The notes: generated by a model not told the origin, from the sequence alone. A stretch of DNA of 64,000 nt from Heliocybe sulcata (GCA_004369045.1 ML213541.1:42828-106827); one strand, 5' to 3'. Positions 32,987-46,469 are shown, counted from the stretch's first letter. A program made the numbers and translations.

Positions 32987-33889
32987 ATGTCGAAGGACAA
33001 AAAGAAAATCAAGGCTAGAAAAGCAGTAGCTTCCGAGGTCTCGAATACCGAGGCCAGAAACGAAGGCGAAAGCCCTCATTGGGCGTATAAACCGCCTGAG
33101 GGCACCGTCGAAGTTGACTACAATGTAGAGCAAGGAGATTTCGACTGGGACTCCGTTAAGAACGACGAGAATCTTGAGTTGTGGGTGGTCCGAGTGCCTG
33201 ATGGAGTGCGTACGCTGTTATTTTTTTCAGGTTTAGGAAGTAAGCCATATAATCTCCGCAGTTGAAAACGAAGTACCTTGAAGGCATCGAGATTGACTCT
33301 TTGCCGTCTACCTCGCGTAGCGCCCGAATGGGAACTCTTGACAGAAAACATACATCCTATGACATCTGGTCTGTAGGAGAAGAAGATGACGAAGGAAGGC
33401 CTGACTCCCTTGTTGCCGGCGAAGAAATGAAGCATCTTTCGTGTCTACTTCCTCGGGCCAGGAAGGGTGGCAAGCTTTATCAAGGTAAGATCTTAGCTGA
33501 TCCTCGTCTCTTGATGTCAGGGAAGATTGACTGTCATTTGGCCGGCAGGTCCCAAAACTGTCTCCCGCCATATCATCATTACTAGCAAATCTATATTACC
33601 GACGCCAGAACCTTCATCTGATTCGTCAAGTTCCGAGCTGAAGAGTGTGCCGCGACAGAGGTATTCTAGCGAGCTCCTAACGCATCGTTTCATGCCATAC
33701 GGCTCCCTCACCGTACCCGGCGGCTCCGATAAGGATACAATGGACGTGGACGCCCTACAGGCGCCTCCTTCTACACAGGTGCCGAGGGATCCAGCCGCAG
33801 AAAGCCTGACGGAAGAGAAGAAGCGCAAGAAGCGTAAGGGCGACGGTGAAGGAGACGCTTCAAAAAAGACGAAGAAGGCAAAGAAATAA
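32987..33889 (+). CDS. RPA34: RNA polymerase I subunit RPA34
   Basis: Pol I-specific subunit that pairs with RPA49 in a TFIIF-like module for rRNA synthesis; nucleolar. Three exons, 32987-33205, 33262-33484 and 33549-33889, give 260 aa. Typical pieces are LELWVVRVPDG followed by LKTKYLEGIEIDSLP. Next come TLDRKHTSYDIWSVG, GEEMKHLSCLLPRARKGGKLYQ and PKTVSRHIIIT. The C terminus is the usual Lys-rich tail (KKRKKRKGDGEGDASKKTKKAKK region, residues about 238-260). The two introns repair the frame exactly. Convergent with ADA3, 169 bases apart. Confidence 0.9.
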
Positions 33890-34058
33890 TCTCAGCTGTC
33901 GCAATTTTTCTAGTCTCGTTTCGATCTTATCAGACAGTGATGATGATCATCGTAGTCGCAAGCACTTTGCGACGTCCCTCCAGATAGCATTTCGCCGTGA
34001 CGAAAGTAAAAGTAGAGACTCTGCGCACGCAGCCATCCCGCAACAACTGGTCGATCAA

Positions 34059-36111
34059 TCAATCGGCATCCATCTCATCTGCTTTCGCCCTCGCCTTTCC
34101 TTTGCCCTCGTTACTAGTGCTACCTTTAGTCCGCGAGTCCGCCGGCGTAGACTTCAGGCGCTCCTCCGCTTGCCTACGAATATCCTCATCGAGCCTCGCA
34201 AAGAGACTCCTCTTCGGCAACCCATATATCCGTCCAGGAGATTCCCTCTCCTTCTCATCGAAGACAGCACCGACGCCATCGACCCACCGCCGCCGGGTGA
34301 TCACGAGTTGCCCCAACTGTTCAGGGACAGTAAGACGCAACGCTTCGTCCGGCCCCAGTCCCAATGATGCAGGACACGGTGGCAATGATGCAACGCCAGT
34401 AAGAGCGGCGGTACTATTGGGAACCCCATTCCCATTAGAATTCATCTCCGGCGCCTTCTTCTTCTTCTTATTCGCCTTCGGGCCGTCTTTCTTCTGCAAT
34501 TTAGTATAGGTGCTTGTAATATTCCTGTCGATAGAGTCTCGCAAGTCCAGGTACTCCTGGTACCCGAGTCGATCCCGGGCGACTGCTGCCAAGCGTGTCT
34601 TCCGCGCCTTATTGGTAGCAACTACTTTACGTAGCTCACGCTGGCACTGGCGTAAGGCAGCGGATATCGGGTCATCTATCGCGTCTGAGTAATCGGGCTG
34701 TGCAAAAGGCCGATCCTGTTGAGGATAACTTTAAGATCACATGCAAGAGACAGCATACCTTCTCGTTAATTAGCCCGTAAAACCGAGCTGAGTCCCTCAC
34801 GCGCTCCTCCAAGTCTGCCACAGTAACCTTCTCCTTCGCCGCGGCAAAGGCAGCGCCCGTAATGCCGGGCCGCCCTTCCATCGCATCCTCAGCAGCTTTG
34901 ACGCCCTTCCAGACCGTCGAATCTGGTATGGGCAGCAATGCACTGAGCAGCCTCTCCGTAAACGGCCCGTGGCCCTTCTCTTCCGTTACTACATCACTCT
35001 CATTCAATGTTGAGGGGTCCCACTTCGGCAAGAGGCCCGACGATGACGGCGCTGACGCGGCGGCAACCTGGGCAACGCGGACATCTGCAATGTCCGTGAG
35101 CCGCATTCCGTAGTACGCGATGTCCTCGTTCTCCCACACCTCCGAGTAATGCCGCCCCAGTTTGGGCATCACGTACGGTTCGACCTCGTCCGCGGTGTAC
35201 TCGAGGAACCCGACATCCTCCTCCTTGATCGGCCGCAGCCACGGCTCTATGCTCGAGTAGAACGTCGTCACAAGCACCTGCGCGGGCGGCTTGACCTTGC
35301 TAAAGTCCTCAGTTACCTCTGTAGGCTTGCTCGGGCCTGGCACAGGTGCTGGCGCGACGGGAGGGCGCTTTGGGATGTCGAGCAGCCGTGGGGAACTGAA
35401 GTCTGGGCCAGAGGTCTTGATGTGCGGGAGGGTGGAAGGCGTCTTGGGTAACTTGAGGAGGGACGGCGTCGGCGACCCTTTCCGGATGCGCTGGGGCTCT
35501 GCGGGCGGGTCAGATAAGAATCATTGCATACCTGCAGATGCTTTACCGGGCTCGTCGTCACTCTCGCCTCCCTCTCTCTTCCGTTTCTTCTTCTTCTTCT
35601 TGGCGTCATCCGCCGCTCTGCTCAGGCTGCCGCGACGTGGTTAATGACACGGAAAGCGAGCTTGGCGGCTTACTTACGATTTGCGGGGGTCAAGAGGAGG
35701 CTTAGAGGACGTAGAAGGGACAGGGGTACCCGTGACTCGCGGCCTCGGAGGCAGGGGTTCCGAAAGCTTCGGCTCTTCTGGTGGTAAGGGAGTGACTGTG
35801 GCACGCCGCACAGGATAAACGAGCGGACCATAAATTCCACACCGCTACTCACAGTCGCTCTCCTTCTTCACTTTGTCAATCGCCTTGGCTTTGCCCTTCT
35901 CCTTCTCTTTCATCCGCCGCATAGACTCTTCGATATACCGCAGGTCACGCCCTGCCTTCTCGGCTCGTTCATGTGCCTTCGATCTCAGGGTGTGGAGTTC
36001 TGATAGCAGAGCATCAAGCTCATCGTTCGGTGGCACAAAATCAGGTGGGTTCTTGAACAAAGGCGACCGCAGAGGCGGCGGGGAGGGAAATGGTGAAAGC
36101 GGTCGCGCCAT
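34059..36111 (-). CDS. NGG1: SAGA histone acetyltransferase subunit ADA3
   Basis: Component of the Gcn5-Ada2-Ada3 acetyltransferase module in SAGA/ADA. Five exons: 36111-35853, 35795-35678, 35617-35532, 35498-34759 and 34715-34059, totalling 1860 nt (619 aa). The N terminus contains a coiled coil (NDELDALLSELHTLRSK), followed by a Pro- and Lys-rich disordered region. Middle motifs are TTFYSSIEPWLRPIKEEDVGF and SEVWENEDIAYYG. The C-terminal Ada3 domain has PISAALRQCQRELRKVVATN, RDRLGYQEYLDLRDSI and an EQLGQLVITRRRWVDGVG stretch. Intron 3 is only 33 nt (35499-35531), yet both flanking frames demand it. Confidence 0.93.
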
Positions 36112-36417
36112 CGCGTATCTCGAACCTTACGACGCGTAGCGGCGCCGAGAAAGCGAGTAATCCCAGTAAAGGGATGCCTCAGAGACGTTTAGAGCAATAA
36201 AAACGGAAGTTGCGCTAGCCAAAGGCGCGCTAGAGGATGCGACCAGCAAGTACGGGAACAAGATGCATCAGGCGCTTCCCTGACGGGCATTGTCCGTTTT
36301 CGACAGTTTGCTCTCACGCCTTATTGCTACACTGCTACCGCCAGTGTGTAACTGACATTCTCCTCTCTTTCCCGCTCTTTGCCCATATGATTGCCGTCGC
36401 CGAGTTATGAATTGTTT
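36112..36417. other. Divergent promoter region, ADA3 / SLC41
   Basis: About 305 bases between divergent start codons. No separate feature seen. Confidence 0.5.
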
Positions 36418-38334
36418 ATGGCTTCAAGAACATCGTCTGAGGCGTCGTCGAGCGGCGATATCGAACTGGCCGACTTAGACGACGTAGCGGTCACTCCGAA
36501 TCCCAAAATCGGAAACGGGTACAAATATCCATATGAACCATACGACCAGGAGGACGAGGATGATGGCAGTCGAGCGCTTTTACATCATGAGACTGAAGGT
36601 CCCGCACTGAGGAGGCGTGCGGACACCTCTCCTGCTACATGGCAACAAGTCAAAAATATCGTAATCGAGGTGTGCACGCCCTTCGTGATGTGTCAACTCC
36701 GAAGGCTTATTTCGCCCTTCGTAGGCTGCACCTACACTACTATTTACCGCAATAAGCTTGCTTTTTACTGGAGAGCTGCTTGACCAGGTTTCCGTGCGTG
36801 AATTTCGTATTCCAGCCTCTTATCCGAATTAACTCTATGCAGCGCTGGAAAGCAATGACTAGGGTGGACGAGTTAATCATGATTATACCCGTTGTGCTCA
36901 ATCTCAAAGGCAATTTGGAGATGAATCTTTCTGCACGGTTGGGAACCGCTGCCAACGTAGGCGACTTAGACGAGCGCAAACAACGGAATCATCTTATTCT
37001 CGGGAATCTTTCGCTGCTCCAAGTCCAGGCTACCGTTGTCTCCTTCGTGGCTGCATTCGTTGCCTTTGTTCTTAGTCTCTTGCTCCCAGATAACCCACCG
37101 CCAGTCCAACCCGCCCCGTCAAATACCACGATTACTTCGGATGATGCGCTGTTTCTATTACATCGTGCGATCCCCAACTCTCGAATACCTCGACCCCCGA
37201 GGCCTATCAATGATGGAAGACCGAAATCTGGATTACTAGAGTGCGTGGTTCCCAGTATCACTGGCATGACTTGCAGCTCAATGGCTATAGATATACCATG
37301 GTCGTATCGACAGCCATGTCCGCTGCTTGTCTGTCAGCCATACTACTGGGCTCCTTTATGTGCTTTTTGATCGTCATGTGTCGGCGTCTCGGGCGTGATC
37401 CTGGTAGGCTACATGCACGCGGACTTCCTTCTTCGGTCTCTTACCAGCCTCCTCTCAGATAACATCGCGCCACCCATAGCGTCTTGTCTCGGTGACCTTG
37501 TCACGCTCACTCTGATTGGTCTCGTGTCCTCCCTTCTAATTAACTTCGTCAACACGCCCATTCCTTTAATTCTGGCTGTCTTGGTGGTCTGCTCCGCCAC
37601 TGCGTGCTTCGTGGTGACTTACCGCAATCGAGCCGTGAGGGACCTGTTGAAGCAAGGCTGGTCCCCTCTATTTGGCGCCATGATTATCAGCAGCGGGACT
37701 GGTATAGTGCTCGATATGTTCGTGAGCCGCTATGATGGATTTGCCCTATTAGCTGTTGTCATTAGTGGTTCGTTCTCACCCCTCCATTAATTCATTAATA
37801 GGAACGAAGGTGCCAGCTAATGACATGCGTAGGTTTGCCCGGCGCCGTCGGCTCGATATTTGCTTCTAGATTATCAACTGCGCTACATAGCAAGTCCCTG
37901 GAAAATCTGCCAAACACCCACCATGCTATCGATAGAAGGTCTTCAGAGCCTAGTGCCCGACTCGTAATGGTCACTCTGCTGCTTATAACATTGCCCGTGG
38001 AGCTCATATTCCTTGCAATGTTGCGTGGCCTAGGATGGCTCCAGCTGCCCATACTTTTCGTAATCTCCGCGGTGATTTTCTTCTGCTGCGCGGTAAGCGG
38101 TTCCATCCTCGCCATCTTATCAGCGCATTGAAATGAAAAACACAGGTTGCAGTCTCCCTCTTTTTGGCACAGGGATTGACCAACTTCCTCTGGTCGAAGG
38201 ACCTCGACCCGGATATGTACGCCCTCCCCATTCATTCTGCCCTCATGGACCTTGTCGGTCAATTGCTTCTGGTCATATGCTTCGAGATAGTATCATTATT
38301 AGGAGTACCTCTTATCGGCAAAGCAACTCACTAA
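36418..38334 (+). CDS. SLC41/MgtE-family divalent cation transporter
   Basis: Membrane transporter for Mg2+ or similar cations. Seven exons: 36418-36669, 36725-36787, 36843-37240, 37291-37403, 37459-37767, 37833-38092 and 38146-38334, totalling 1584 nt (527 aa). An acidic cytosolic N terminus of ~85 residues precedes two MgtE repeats. Repeat one has PVVLNLKGNLEMNLSARLGTAAN; repeat two has NIAPPIASCLGDLVTLTLIG, in which the Asp is the conserved pore residue. About ten hydrophobic segments are visible. The two-repeat layout matches SLC41-type fusions rather than single-repeat bacterial MgtE. The true ATG is 36418, because the longer frame has no ATG before it. Confidence 0.93.
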
Positions 38335-39410
38335 TGCACAGCTGCGGCTCATAGTAATACATGTGCGTGGTTTTTATCGCCTCTCTTCGGCTCTTGAGCT
38401 GACAGGAGATGCAGACGCGCTCTGTAGAGTACTTAAGTTTCTGGGATAACAGCGTCCGATAATTAACATATCGTCTTGTGAGCAGTTTGCATCCCTGCCG
38501 TCTCGGACTTTGCGCCCTGTGGCGGATCTGAGAGTCGGGAATCACATCTATGCCGACTGCGTCTCCATTACTAGAGTCTATCCGAAGCAAAAGGTTCTTC
38601 TCTCGCACGTCGAACATACGCAAGACTCATGACGCCTCAATGAAGCGGAATCATCCGAGCCCTGGTGAGTCCCTGTCACTGTTTCAGATACTCCCGAAAA
38701 TAATACCCGAGACGAACAATATGTGGCCACCGACTGTTGTTGTGGCGAATGTCACAAAAAAACCGCCGGTCTTCCTGATCACTCAGGTCAGGGCGGCACA
38801 TCAAGGCGCGGTGGGCCTGCATCGGGCCCGAGGAAAATCCGTGGCTGTGGTGGGATCAGACTCGGTCCCGCATAGGCATAAGACGTTAGGCTGAGATGAC
38901 CGTTCGGCTTGGGCATGGAACTGCTTTGGACTGGTGGTTGATGACACCGGGTGAGTCAATCCACCAATGCAGGAACTCTTGCTACGAAAACATTCACGAG
39001 ATCCCTGAATGCCGAGTCCGTGCGCCCATTGTCCATGGAGTCCGAGCGGCCATCCAGGCCATCAGTGATCACTGTGAGACCCGAGAGTGTGCGGTGCCAG
39101 GCTCGCTGAGAGATGATCAAATTCTCTCTATGGCCACGTATCTTATAAACGGAGCTCGCCGTTGCGGAATGCTATAAAACGGTAATTTGACAAGGAATTC
39201 TCTTACTCAAGCTGGGCTTTGCGTTTCCCTCTTTCCACCAACGTAATTTCTACCGTCTTGGGCAGTAAGTAGTTCCTCTCGTATAAATAAGCTCCTCAAT
39301 TCAAGCGGATTCTGCACTACAGGGTCCCTGTCTCCTCCACTCCCTCTTCCGAGTCTCTCAAGTTACGCCTCCCACACGATCTCTACTTGCGATCTGCATC
39401 CCATACGATC
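38335..39410. other. Intergenic stretch, no supported gene
   Basis: About 1.1 kb. A plus-strand frame at 38550-38894 has no recognisable domain. The right end holds the promoter of the secreted protein gene, with TATAAATAA at 39282-39290. Confidence 0.5.
39282..39290 (+). promoter_or_regulatory. TATA box of the secreted barrel protein gene
   Basis: TATAAATAA, about 120 bases upstream of the ATG at 39411 and followed by a CT-rich leader typical of well-expressed fungal genes. Confidence 0.6.
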
Positions 39411-39992
39411 ATGAACGCCATGCTTGCCCCCGTTGTCTCCGTCTCCCGTGCGGCTTTCGTCGCAGTCCTAGCGATTTTCAGCGTCGCCCTCGCAGTCTCT
39501 GCTGCGCCCTTAGCCGAGCGTGATTCCTTCACCACCGGCGGAGTGTGAGTAGCGTCAGTGTTTCGAAGGATCGCACGTAGCTCATGCTCTCCCTACAAGT
39601 GCTACCTACTTTTATCAGAATGGTAACGCTGGAGCCTGCGGCCAGTATCACTCCGATAGTGCTGTCGTTGCCGCGATGGGTTAGTTTCTCTCTCCCGAAG
39701 TAAGGCGCCGGAGCTGATCTTGGCATTACCGGTATAGATTCGGCGCGATACAACCAGGGTCTCTGCGGCAAGAAAGTATTCATCCAGAACACGAAGAACG
39801 GGAAATCTGTGACTGCTACTATCGCCGACGAGTGCCCTACCTGTATAAACAGCAACTCGATCGACTTGTCCGTCGGCGCATTCACGCAGATTGCCACTGA
39901 GGAAGAAGGCGAAGTTCCCAGTACGTATATTACTTGATCAGATGTTCTTGGCATGAACACGTCCTCTTGCAGTCCAGTGGAAGTACGTGTAA
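39411..39992 (+). CDS. Small secreted double-psi beta-barrel (expansin-like) protein
   Basis: Extracellular RlpA/expansin-like barrel protein, a group often annotated as riboflavin aldehyde-forming enzyme-like in mushrooms. Four exons: 39411-39544, 39600-39679, 39738-39920 and 39973-39992, totalling 417 nt (138 aa). A signal peptide (about residues 1-32, ending in SAAPLAERD) is followed by the barrel: ATYFYQNGNAGACGQYHSDS, KVFIQNTKNGKSVTATIADECPTC region, and IDLSVGAFTQIA. The last exon encodes only IQWKYV and a stop, the usual family ending. Two Cys pairs are present. No cellulose-binding domain is attached. Catalytic activity is unproven for this family. Confidence 0.92.
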
Positions 39993-41842
39993 ATCCGCGC
40001 TTCGCACATAGTTCCTCAGCAGGATTCGGGCACGATCGCGGGTCGCTTGGCCTCTTGACGAGGTGCAGGACGGTCAGAGCATATTTTGGAAGGTCTGGGA
40101 CCGAATCAAGAGTTATCTATTGGATACTGGATGCTTCATCTGTGGAAACCGGGTTGGGGTATTTGATCGGATCGGATGTACATGGAGATTGTAAGCTGGG
40201 TGTACGCTTTGGAATGTAGCAGTGAAATATAGAGTGTACCATATTCCTATTATGACATGCTTGCATTCACGGAGAGTCGGTGTCCTGTTCGGGCTACAGT
40301 TCGGCCATGCTGCTATTAGGGTCCTTCTCCTAGGTATCTGCGATACAGTCTGGCCTAATACTAAGGGAAGAATCTACCGCATGCATTGTAAAGCTGGCTG
40401 GCTGCAGCATTGTAGGGAGACGTGACGCTCGGCAGAGATTGTAATACGACGAATCATGAGCACCATCACAAGCCCTGCATCATCGAATCGGTTCTGGTCT
40501 CTGCAATGGGCACATCAGTTCGCCCAGTGGTTCCTTTCTGGTCAGCAAGAGGAGGTCGCTTCTGTCAGACGCAAGTAATGCGGTGATTACAACGCCCGAG
40601 ACATTCTTCGAATCGCAATCAATGCAAGCATGCATGCCGGTACTCAGTCACTCGAGGAATACGTCGCTCTTCTTGCGAGCAAGTCGATGCACGTCAACCT
40701 TGCAGAATGGGGGTACCCAAGGAACAAGTATCACGGCTACCGGCTGGCATCATCATGTGAACATAGCCCTGATCTACGCCCAGCACCAGTCCCCTTTCGT
40801 TTCCGGCGTTTTAACGAGACTAAGTTCAACCGGTGATAATACCCTCCCAGTGGGCCGGACCAAAGTCTAAACCGCAGGATGTTCCTATTGATATCAAGGT
40901 ACGCTATGTCATCGAACGTGCAGATATACACCTTACTCGCCCGGGTCCGATGCGGATGTCGGAACTGCCCTCAGAACTGCTCGCTTCAATGGCCCAATCT
41001 TAGGAAGGCGACCACGTATTGATAAGCTCTCGCATCGTCGATTAAGATCGAGAATGTCAAGATACGCAGCGGTCGTGTTGGAAAGAGGAATTCCTATCGA
41101 GGGTAGCGGTATATGCCACATCGCCGTCGTCGGCCAAGTATGTGGACCTCGTTGTTGCAGGTTGTCCGCGGTGCCTATTGACCTCGGAGCCTGCGCGAAC
41201 TGACTCAAGGGTCCGGGCATACTAGATCCTCAAACTACCGGCCATGACCCGAAGAACGATGGCGCCGATGCCTATGTTCGTCCGCCGAGGAGGAGCCTCG
41301 GAGCCTCGCGAAAGGCTCACCTATCAAGCGTAAGATACCTCCCACTGCAGCCCAGAAACCGGAGGATAAGAGTGCCGGCTGAAGCTCCAGCAACAGACAG
41401 AAATATCCTCGGAACCGCTGCTTCAGTGCGAGCAGTGAGGACGCAGAGCGTTGTTTTTGTTCCCATGGACGCCTCGAGGCTACAAGTGCTGCTGACTGAT
41501 TGAACATTATGCGACATCAGAGCGCAGCAGACTATGCCGAGACCACCGATAAGATACTACGATGGTCATCAAGATACCTCTGATCTCCGCCAGGACAGGC
41601 CCAAGGAAGATAAGAAACGCATATTCACCATGGCGGTCCATGGCGAAAGAAATGGGCAAGGAAGACATTTTGACAACACCCCGAAATTTCCTCCGCCGAG
41701 GCAGTCGGAGGGAACGACCCGATTTGTGGCAGAATTGCGGAGACGCGAGGCGCCAGGTAGTTACAGAACAACCGCACTGGGTAGCGAGCGCTCTGGGATA
41801 AGTCTCCAAGAACAGTCAGGTACGCAAGGTAGCGGACTCCGA

Positions 41843-42265
41843 GGTAGCCGAAGGACATGCTGACAGAGGACTCACTCGCCAGCGAGTTGAGCGTAAGCTC
41901 ACGCAGTAAGAGGTCCAAATCAACGCATGCGAATGCAGTTCCTCGCTCCGGCCGAGAGGATGAATCCGAGATCCCAACAACCGCTGAGAAGATCTGGCCG
42001 CCTCTCCCTTGATGTCATCCGTCCGTCTGTGAACGTCTGAACGTTCAACGTCGGACTCCGAGGGAGCTAAAGGACATGCTGACAGCGGACCTACTCATCA
42101 AGGGGCTCACGGAGTTCCTCACGCAGTACGAGGTACAAGTCAGGGCCTGTTCCGCACTCCGGTCCAGAAGATGAATCCCAGGTCCCAAGTACCGCTGAGA
42201 AGATCTGACCGTGTCCCCCTTGATGTCATACGCATCGGTCCGTCTCCGTGTCGCTGGTAGTGCAG
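41843..42265. repeat. Diverged ~210-bp tandem duplication
   Basis: Two copies in direct orientation share GGACATGCTGACAG, an ACGCAGTA(C/A)GAGGT block, CCGCTGAGAAGATCTG and CTTGATGTCAT, in the same order and about 205-215 bases apart. Copies are roughly at 41843-42050 and 42051-42265. Both hold indels and no shared open frame. Confidence 0.7.
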
Positions 42266-42859
42266 GCGTCGTTAGCTCGGCGCTCATCATCCGAACCTGA
42301 ACTGCAAGATGCATACCACCAACTTCGGATGGAAATAGAGATCAGGAAAGTCCAATGCGCACGCCCCGGCTATCCGTGCGAGGCGGCAAATGCGTAGAGT
42401 ATCGTGTTTGTGAATGAGCTACTAGTTCCACGTCAATGCCTGATCGTCCACGAAAGCCATGAAGGACCTCGGACGTAAGACTAATGTCGCTCTTCAGCAA
42501 AGAGGAAACATCATTCCCGGTCCAGATATGCGCGGAGGCGAGGTACAAGATACTTCCTCCGCGGCACTCCGGCGCACGATGTCCACGCAGCTGGAACACG
42601 ATCGATTGTCCCCCTCGCCCCTGCCCACGTGACGCAAGAGGTCGCTAACATCCGTACGATGTCTCTTCTTCGAGCCCGCCAGGCAACACATCTGCATCAC
42701 CACTCGAATCTGGAAACATATGCTTCCTCTTGGTCGTCCTGATAATAGTAGCAGCAACTGATATAGATACGCTGAGCCTGCTGCAAATGCTTCTGCTCGT
42801 ATGACAGTCTGAGTGACCGGGATGAGAACGCGCTAACCTCCGCAGCAGTCGGAGCGGGT

Positions 42860-44190
42860 AACTGTCTTGTATCGGACAGAGATGGTTATTGGACCAGCCC
42901 GCGGGGTACTGTAAGGCCATGAAAGACGGAGAGAGCTTCAGCGGCAATTGACGCAGCAGGTTATGGCACAGTATCGGTATAACCCGTAGCGTGTTGTAGG
43001 CCGGACGACACGATCTCCCAGATCCATGAACGTGGAGTTCCTGTTTGCGCATATAGGCGACAACAACGGCTACTGTAGGTAAGTCCCGGGAGCGCATATA
43101 GCAATACCAGTCGCTCTCTCTCTAAACCCCGCCAGAGTCGGAGGAGACAACAATGTGGGGTATATGCGCCTGCATCGGGAGCAAATAGGTGTTATCGGAC
43201 CAGCCCACGCGAGCCAACGGGTGGAGGTTAGGAACGCTAGGCATCGCAGGACATTTGCGGTCCAAGAGCAAGGGTCCTTGGGCGGCCCATTCCGGAAAGT
43301 GACTGAGCACCGATCCAGGCTAGCGTGATGCATCGAGGGCGAGCGCCCGCGGATCGAGGGACTCGGCAGCAAGAGCGGTGTATGCCCCGCGGGCGCGAAG
43401 TCAAGATTTACAGAGTTCTGCTATACGGACGTTATCGCAACCCAGTCTCTTGCACCGATACAGCAGCAGTGGAAACGATCCTGCGTACATCGACTTCGGT
43501 TGCAGCCGTATGCAGGCAAGATGGAGGGTCGGACATCAGGTATAAGCGCCACAGCTCCGGCATCTGTTCATTTGACTGACCCGGTGGTTCGGAGCAGCCA
43601 GTTCCTGGCGCATGAAGAGCCATTGCACTCGAGGATATTGATAGCAACCATGTCAACCCCGGCGTACGTGCGCGTTAGGACAGTCAGACCGCATCGCGGG
43701 AGATTGACGGTCCACGAGCAAGGGGTCGTTAGGCGGCTCATTCCGAAAAGCGACTGAGCAGCCCTGTTCTTGCTGGCGTGATGCCTCTAGGGCCAGGATT
43801 GCCCGCGGATCGAGGGACTGGGCAGCAGGAGCGGCCGATGGTCCGCGGTAGTGAAGTCCACATTGCAGAGTTCCGTTCTGTTCTGTTCGAGGGGCGTTTA
43901 GGCGGAGAAAGTGGAAACAAGCCTGCGTGCATCGACTTCGGTTACAGCCGTACGCAGGGAAGATGGGCAGTTGGACACCAGGTGTATGCGCCATAGCGTA
44001 CTGTCATCTGTTCATATGACTAACTGTCAAGTCCCCGTGGCAGAGCATCCAGTTCCTTGCGAACCGAAGACCCATTCGCACTCAGGGGTATGGGTAGCAA
44101 CTATGCCGGCCCCAGCATACGTGCGCAGTTCCTGTCGTCGGCTCAGTGGCTCTGTCAGTTACACTAGATGCCTCCGGCAACTTGCGCCCC
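42860..44190. repeat. Diverged tandem duplication, ~0.3-0.46 kb spacing
   Basis: Anchor strings recur in order: GCGGATCGAGGGACT at about 43348 and 43803, CATCGACTTCGGTT at about 43488 and 43929, GTCCA(A/C)GAGCAAGGG at about 43260 and 43711. The spacing is about 440-458 bases. A weaker earlier copy shares ATTGGACCAGCCCGCG near 42892 with ATCGGACCAGCCCACG near 43195. Translations of the minus strand keep CSV-FRN-PP-DP in two copies, hinting at an old coding origin, but no intact gene remains. Confidence 0.65.
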
Positions 44191-46469
44191 GCGGATCGAG
44201 GTGCATATGCCCTGCAGGACCTGCACGAACCATGGTGTGCTGACCGCTTACTTGTGCGGCGGAGGACAGAGGAGACTGTCCATGTTATCCAAGAGAACAG
44301 GCCAGATGCACAGCCAGATATGCGGCCTGGATGGATGTTGTCCTTAGCGAACAGGACGTAAGTTGGACAAGATGCGGGTCAACGTAGGGATAGGTGTGTC
44401 AACCGTAGGGTGACCCTTCGTCCGCATGATGGTGCAACGGGTTACAATGACAAGATATGATGGGCTAGGCATTGTCGAACGTGGCATGTAGGAAAGTCCG
44501 CCGCTAATGTTCAAATCCCTGGACGTCGACGTCGGACACCGTAACTCTTCTCCCACAAACGTACGCACCGGTTAATCAGAGAAAACCCGTATATTCGCCT
44601 CCGTCCCAGTTGCAGCACGCCAAGGCTGTTCAAAGACCGTCGTCCGAGCTCCCCGCCTCCCCGAAACCCCACGAAGGGCAAGTCGATATCCGGCATGGGC
44701 CGAAAATCGAGCTTTTGCGGGTATGCTCAATTAACGGCGCAACGGTGACCAAACGAGCGCATCAGATCGGGGCGCATGTTCCACACCGCCCAAAGGCGGA
44801 TAACGGGTCGCTCGGACAAGGCAGACATCCTCCATATCGGTGGTCAGCAAAAGGCGCGAACTGTGGCGCTGCCTCCAGAGTAGTTCAGAAGACCTGCCTG
44901 TTAGACGGTAAGTGATTGCGTACGACGTCGCCACCTACGCAACGGTGGGGGTATCAAAGTAGACCGCCGCCACTTTGACAGGATGTCCTGGAGGACGGCG
45001 GAGTGCATTGCATCAAGTAGTGGCCACGCTGACAAGCTGCGCAGACCCCTTTACCGAGCTCCGGTGAGATAAGGCGAAAGCTATAGAGCACCTGCGGCTT
45101 TGGCGGCGGGAAGGCATAGCTGTCGTGGTGGTGAGCCTGGAGGTGCTATCGGGCTCGCCGGATAGATCCAGAAAGTTTTACGAGCGTAGAATTGCAGAAT
45201 GTCGCATGCACAACTCCAGACTGTTGAAGCGAATCAGAGGCTGGGCAAGAGAAAACCAGACAGCGTTTGACTTAACCATAACTCCATCAGTCCGCCCTAG
45301 CGTAAGCCCAGTGCCTTGACCGCGCTAACAGGGTTCCTGGGAGCTTAGAGTTCGGGCCATACGAGCCACAACGCTGGAGCGCCGGTGATGATATGCCTGG
45401 CACGCAAGTTGACCTTGGTGGCCGAGAGATAAGCGGTCTGGATGGCATTTCTTGATGCCGCGTTCCTTGATCTTCGTGTGCACTGGACATTCCTGGGAGC
45501 GTCTTCGGGCGGGGTTCCTAGGAGCATGTCGTGGGTATACCGGTCGTGCATGACGAGGGTACTCGAAGGTGGAGGACGGGTATGACGCCAATCATCCGAA
45601 GTACCATCCGACGCTGTGGTACATTAGGACCGTACGTCTGGTAATGAGCGCATCAGAACCAGGATTAGCGGGGCGGCGCAAGATAAGAAAGGTGACTGGC
45701 TTCGCACCTGGAAGTGCCTAGATAGATGGATGCAATTCTCGGCCACTGTATTATTAGAACTTACGGATGTAATTCGCTCGTGCCTTGTGATTTGGATTCA
45801 TCGTACGCCTGCTCAGCGTTAAGCACTGAGTTCCTGGCCCTTGTTATCAATCATGTCGACGAATTGTAGGAACTGTACCTTGCGTTTGGAGACGCCGCCT
45901 GTGTTCGCAAGATGAATGATGAAGACGGAGATCTGGGTAGGATCTCGGGCGCCACCTACCCCGAAGATTCGCATCGGCTACTAGTTCCACCGTCGCTGTG
46001 CACTCGTCGAGGCTGTGGGTAGAATTCGGACGCGGTCGTGTGCTGCCGAAAACTCGAGAAAGCGGGCAGCACGGGCATCTGAAGGCGGGCTCGTGTTAGA
46101 GTACCGTTGACATGGGGAAATCATGGAATCCACCTGAACGTTAACGGAGATAAAGAGCGTATCCCTTCGCAATGTACAGCGAAAACGCGAGCCACGAGGT
46201 TCGGTGTATTGCCTCCTTCGCGCCTTCTAATGCATTGCTCGTGAAATCTTCGCGACGCATATGCATGGGGACGAAATTAGAAGGAAAGAATGGAGGACAT
46301 TGGTGCGGGGCCTGCAGCTGCCGGATCAAGGCGGTGTCGACTTCATATTAACGACCCGGGATGGCGGCTGGGCTTCGGGGTAATGTGTATAAGGCCAGCA
46401 TCTGTGCTGCAGCGATGAATAGATCCAGGCGAGTGGGCGAGTAAATACGCGCTTATCGTGGTGAATATA

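Noticed and set aside
40457-40579. 40-codon frame as a small gene
   Set aside because: Isolated, no signal peptide, no promoter features and no recognised similarity.
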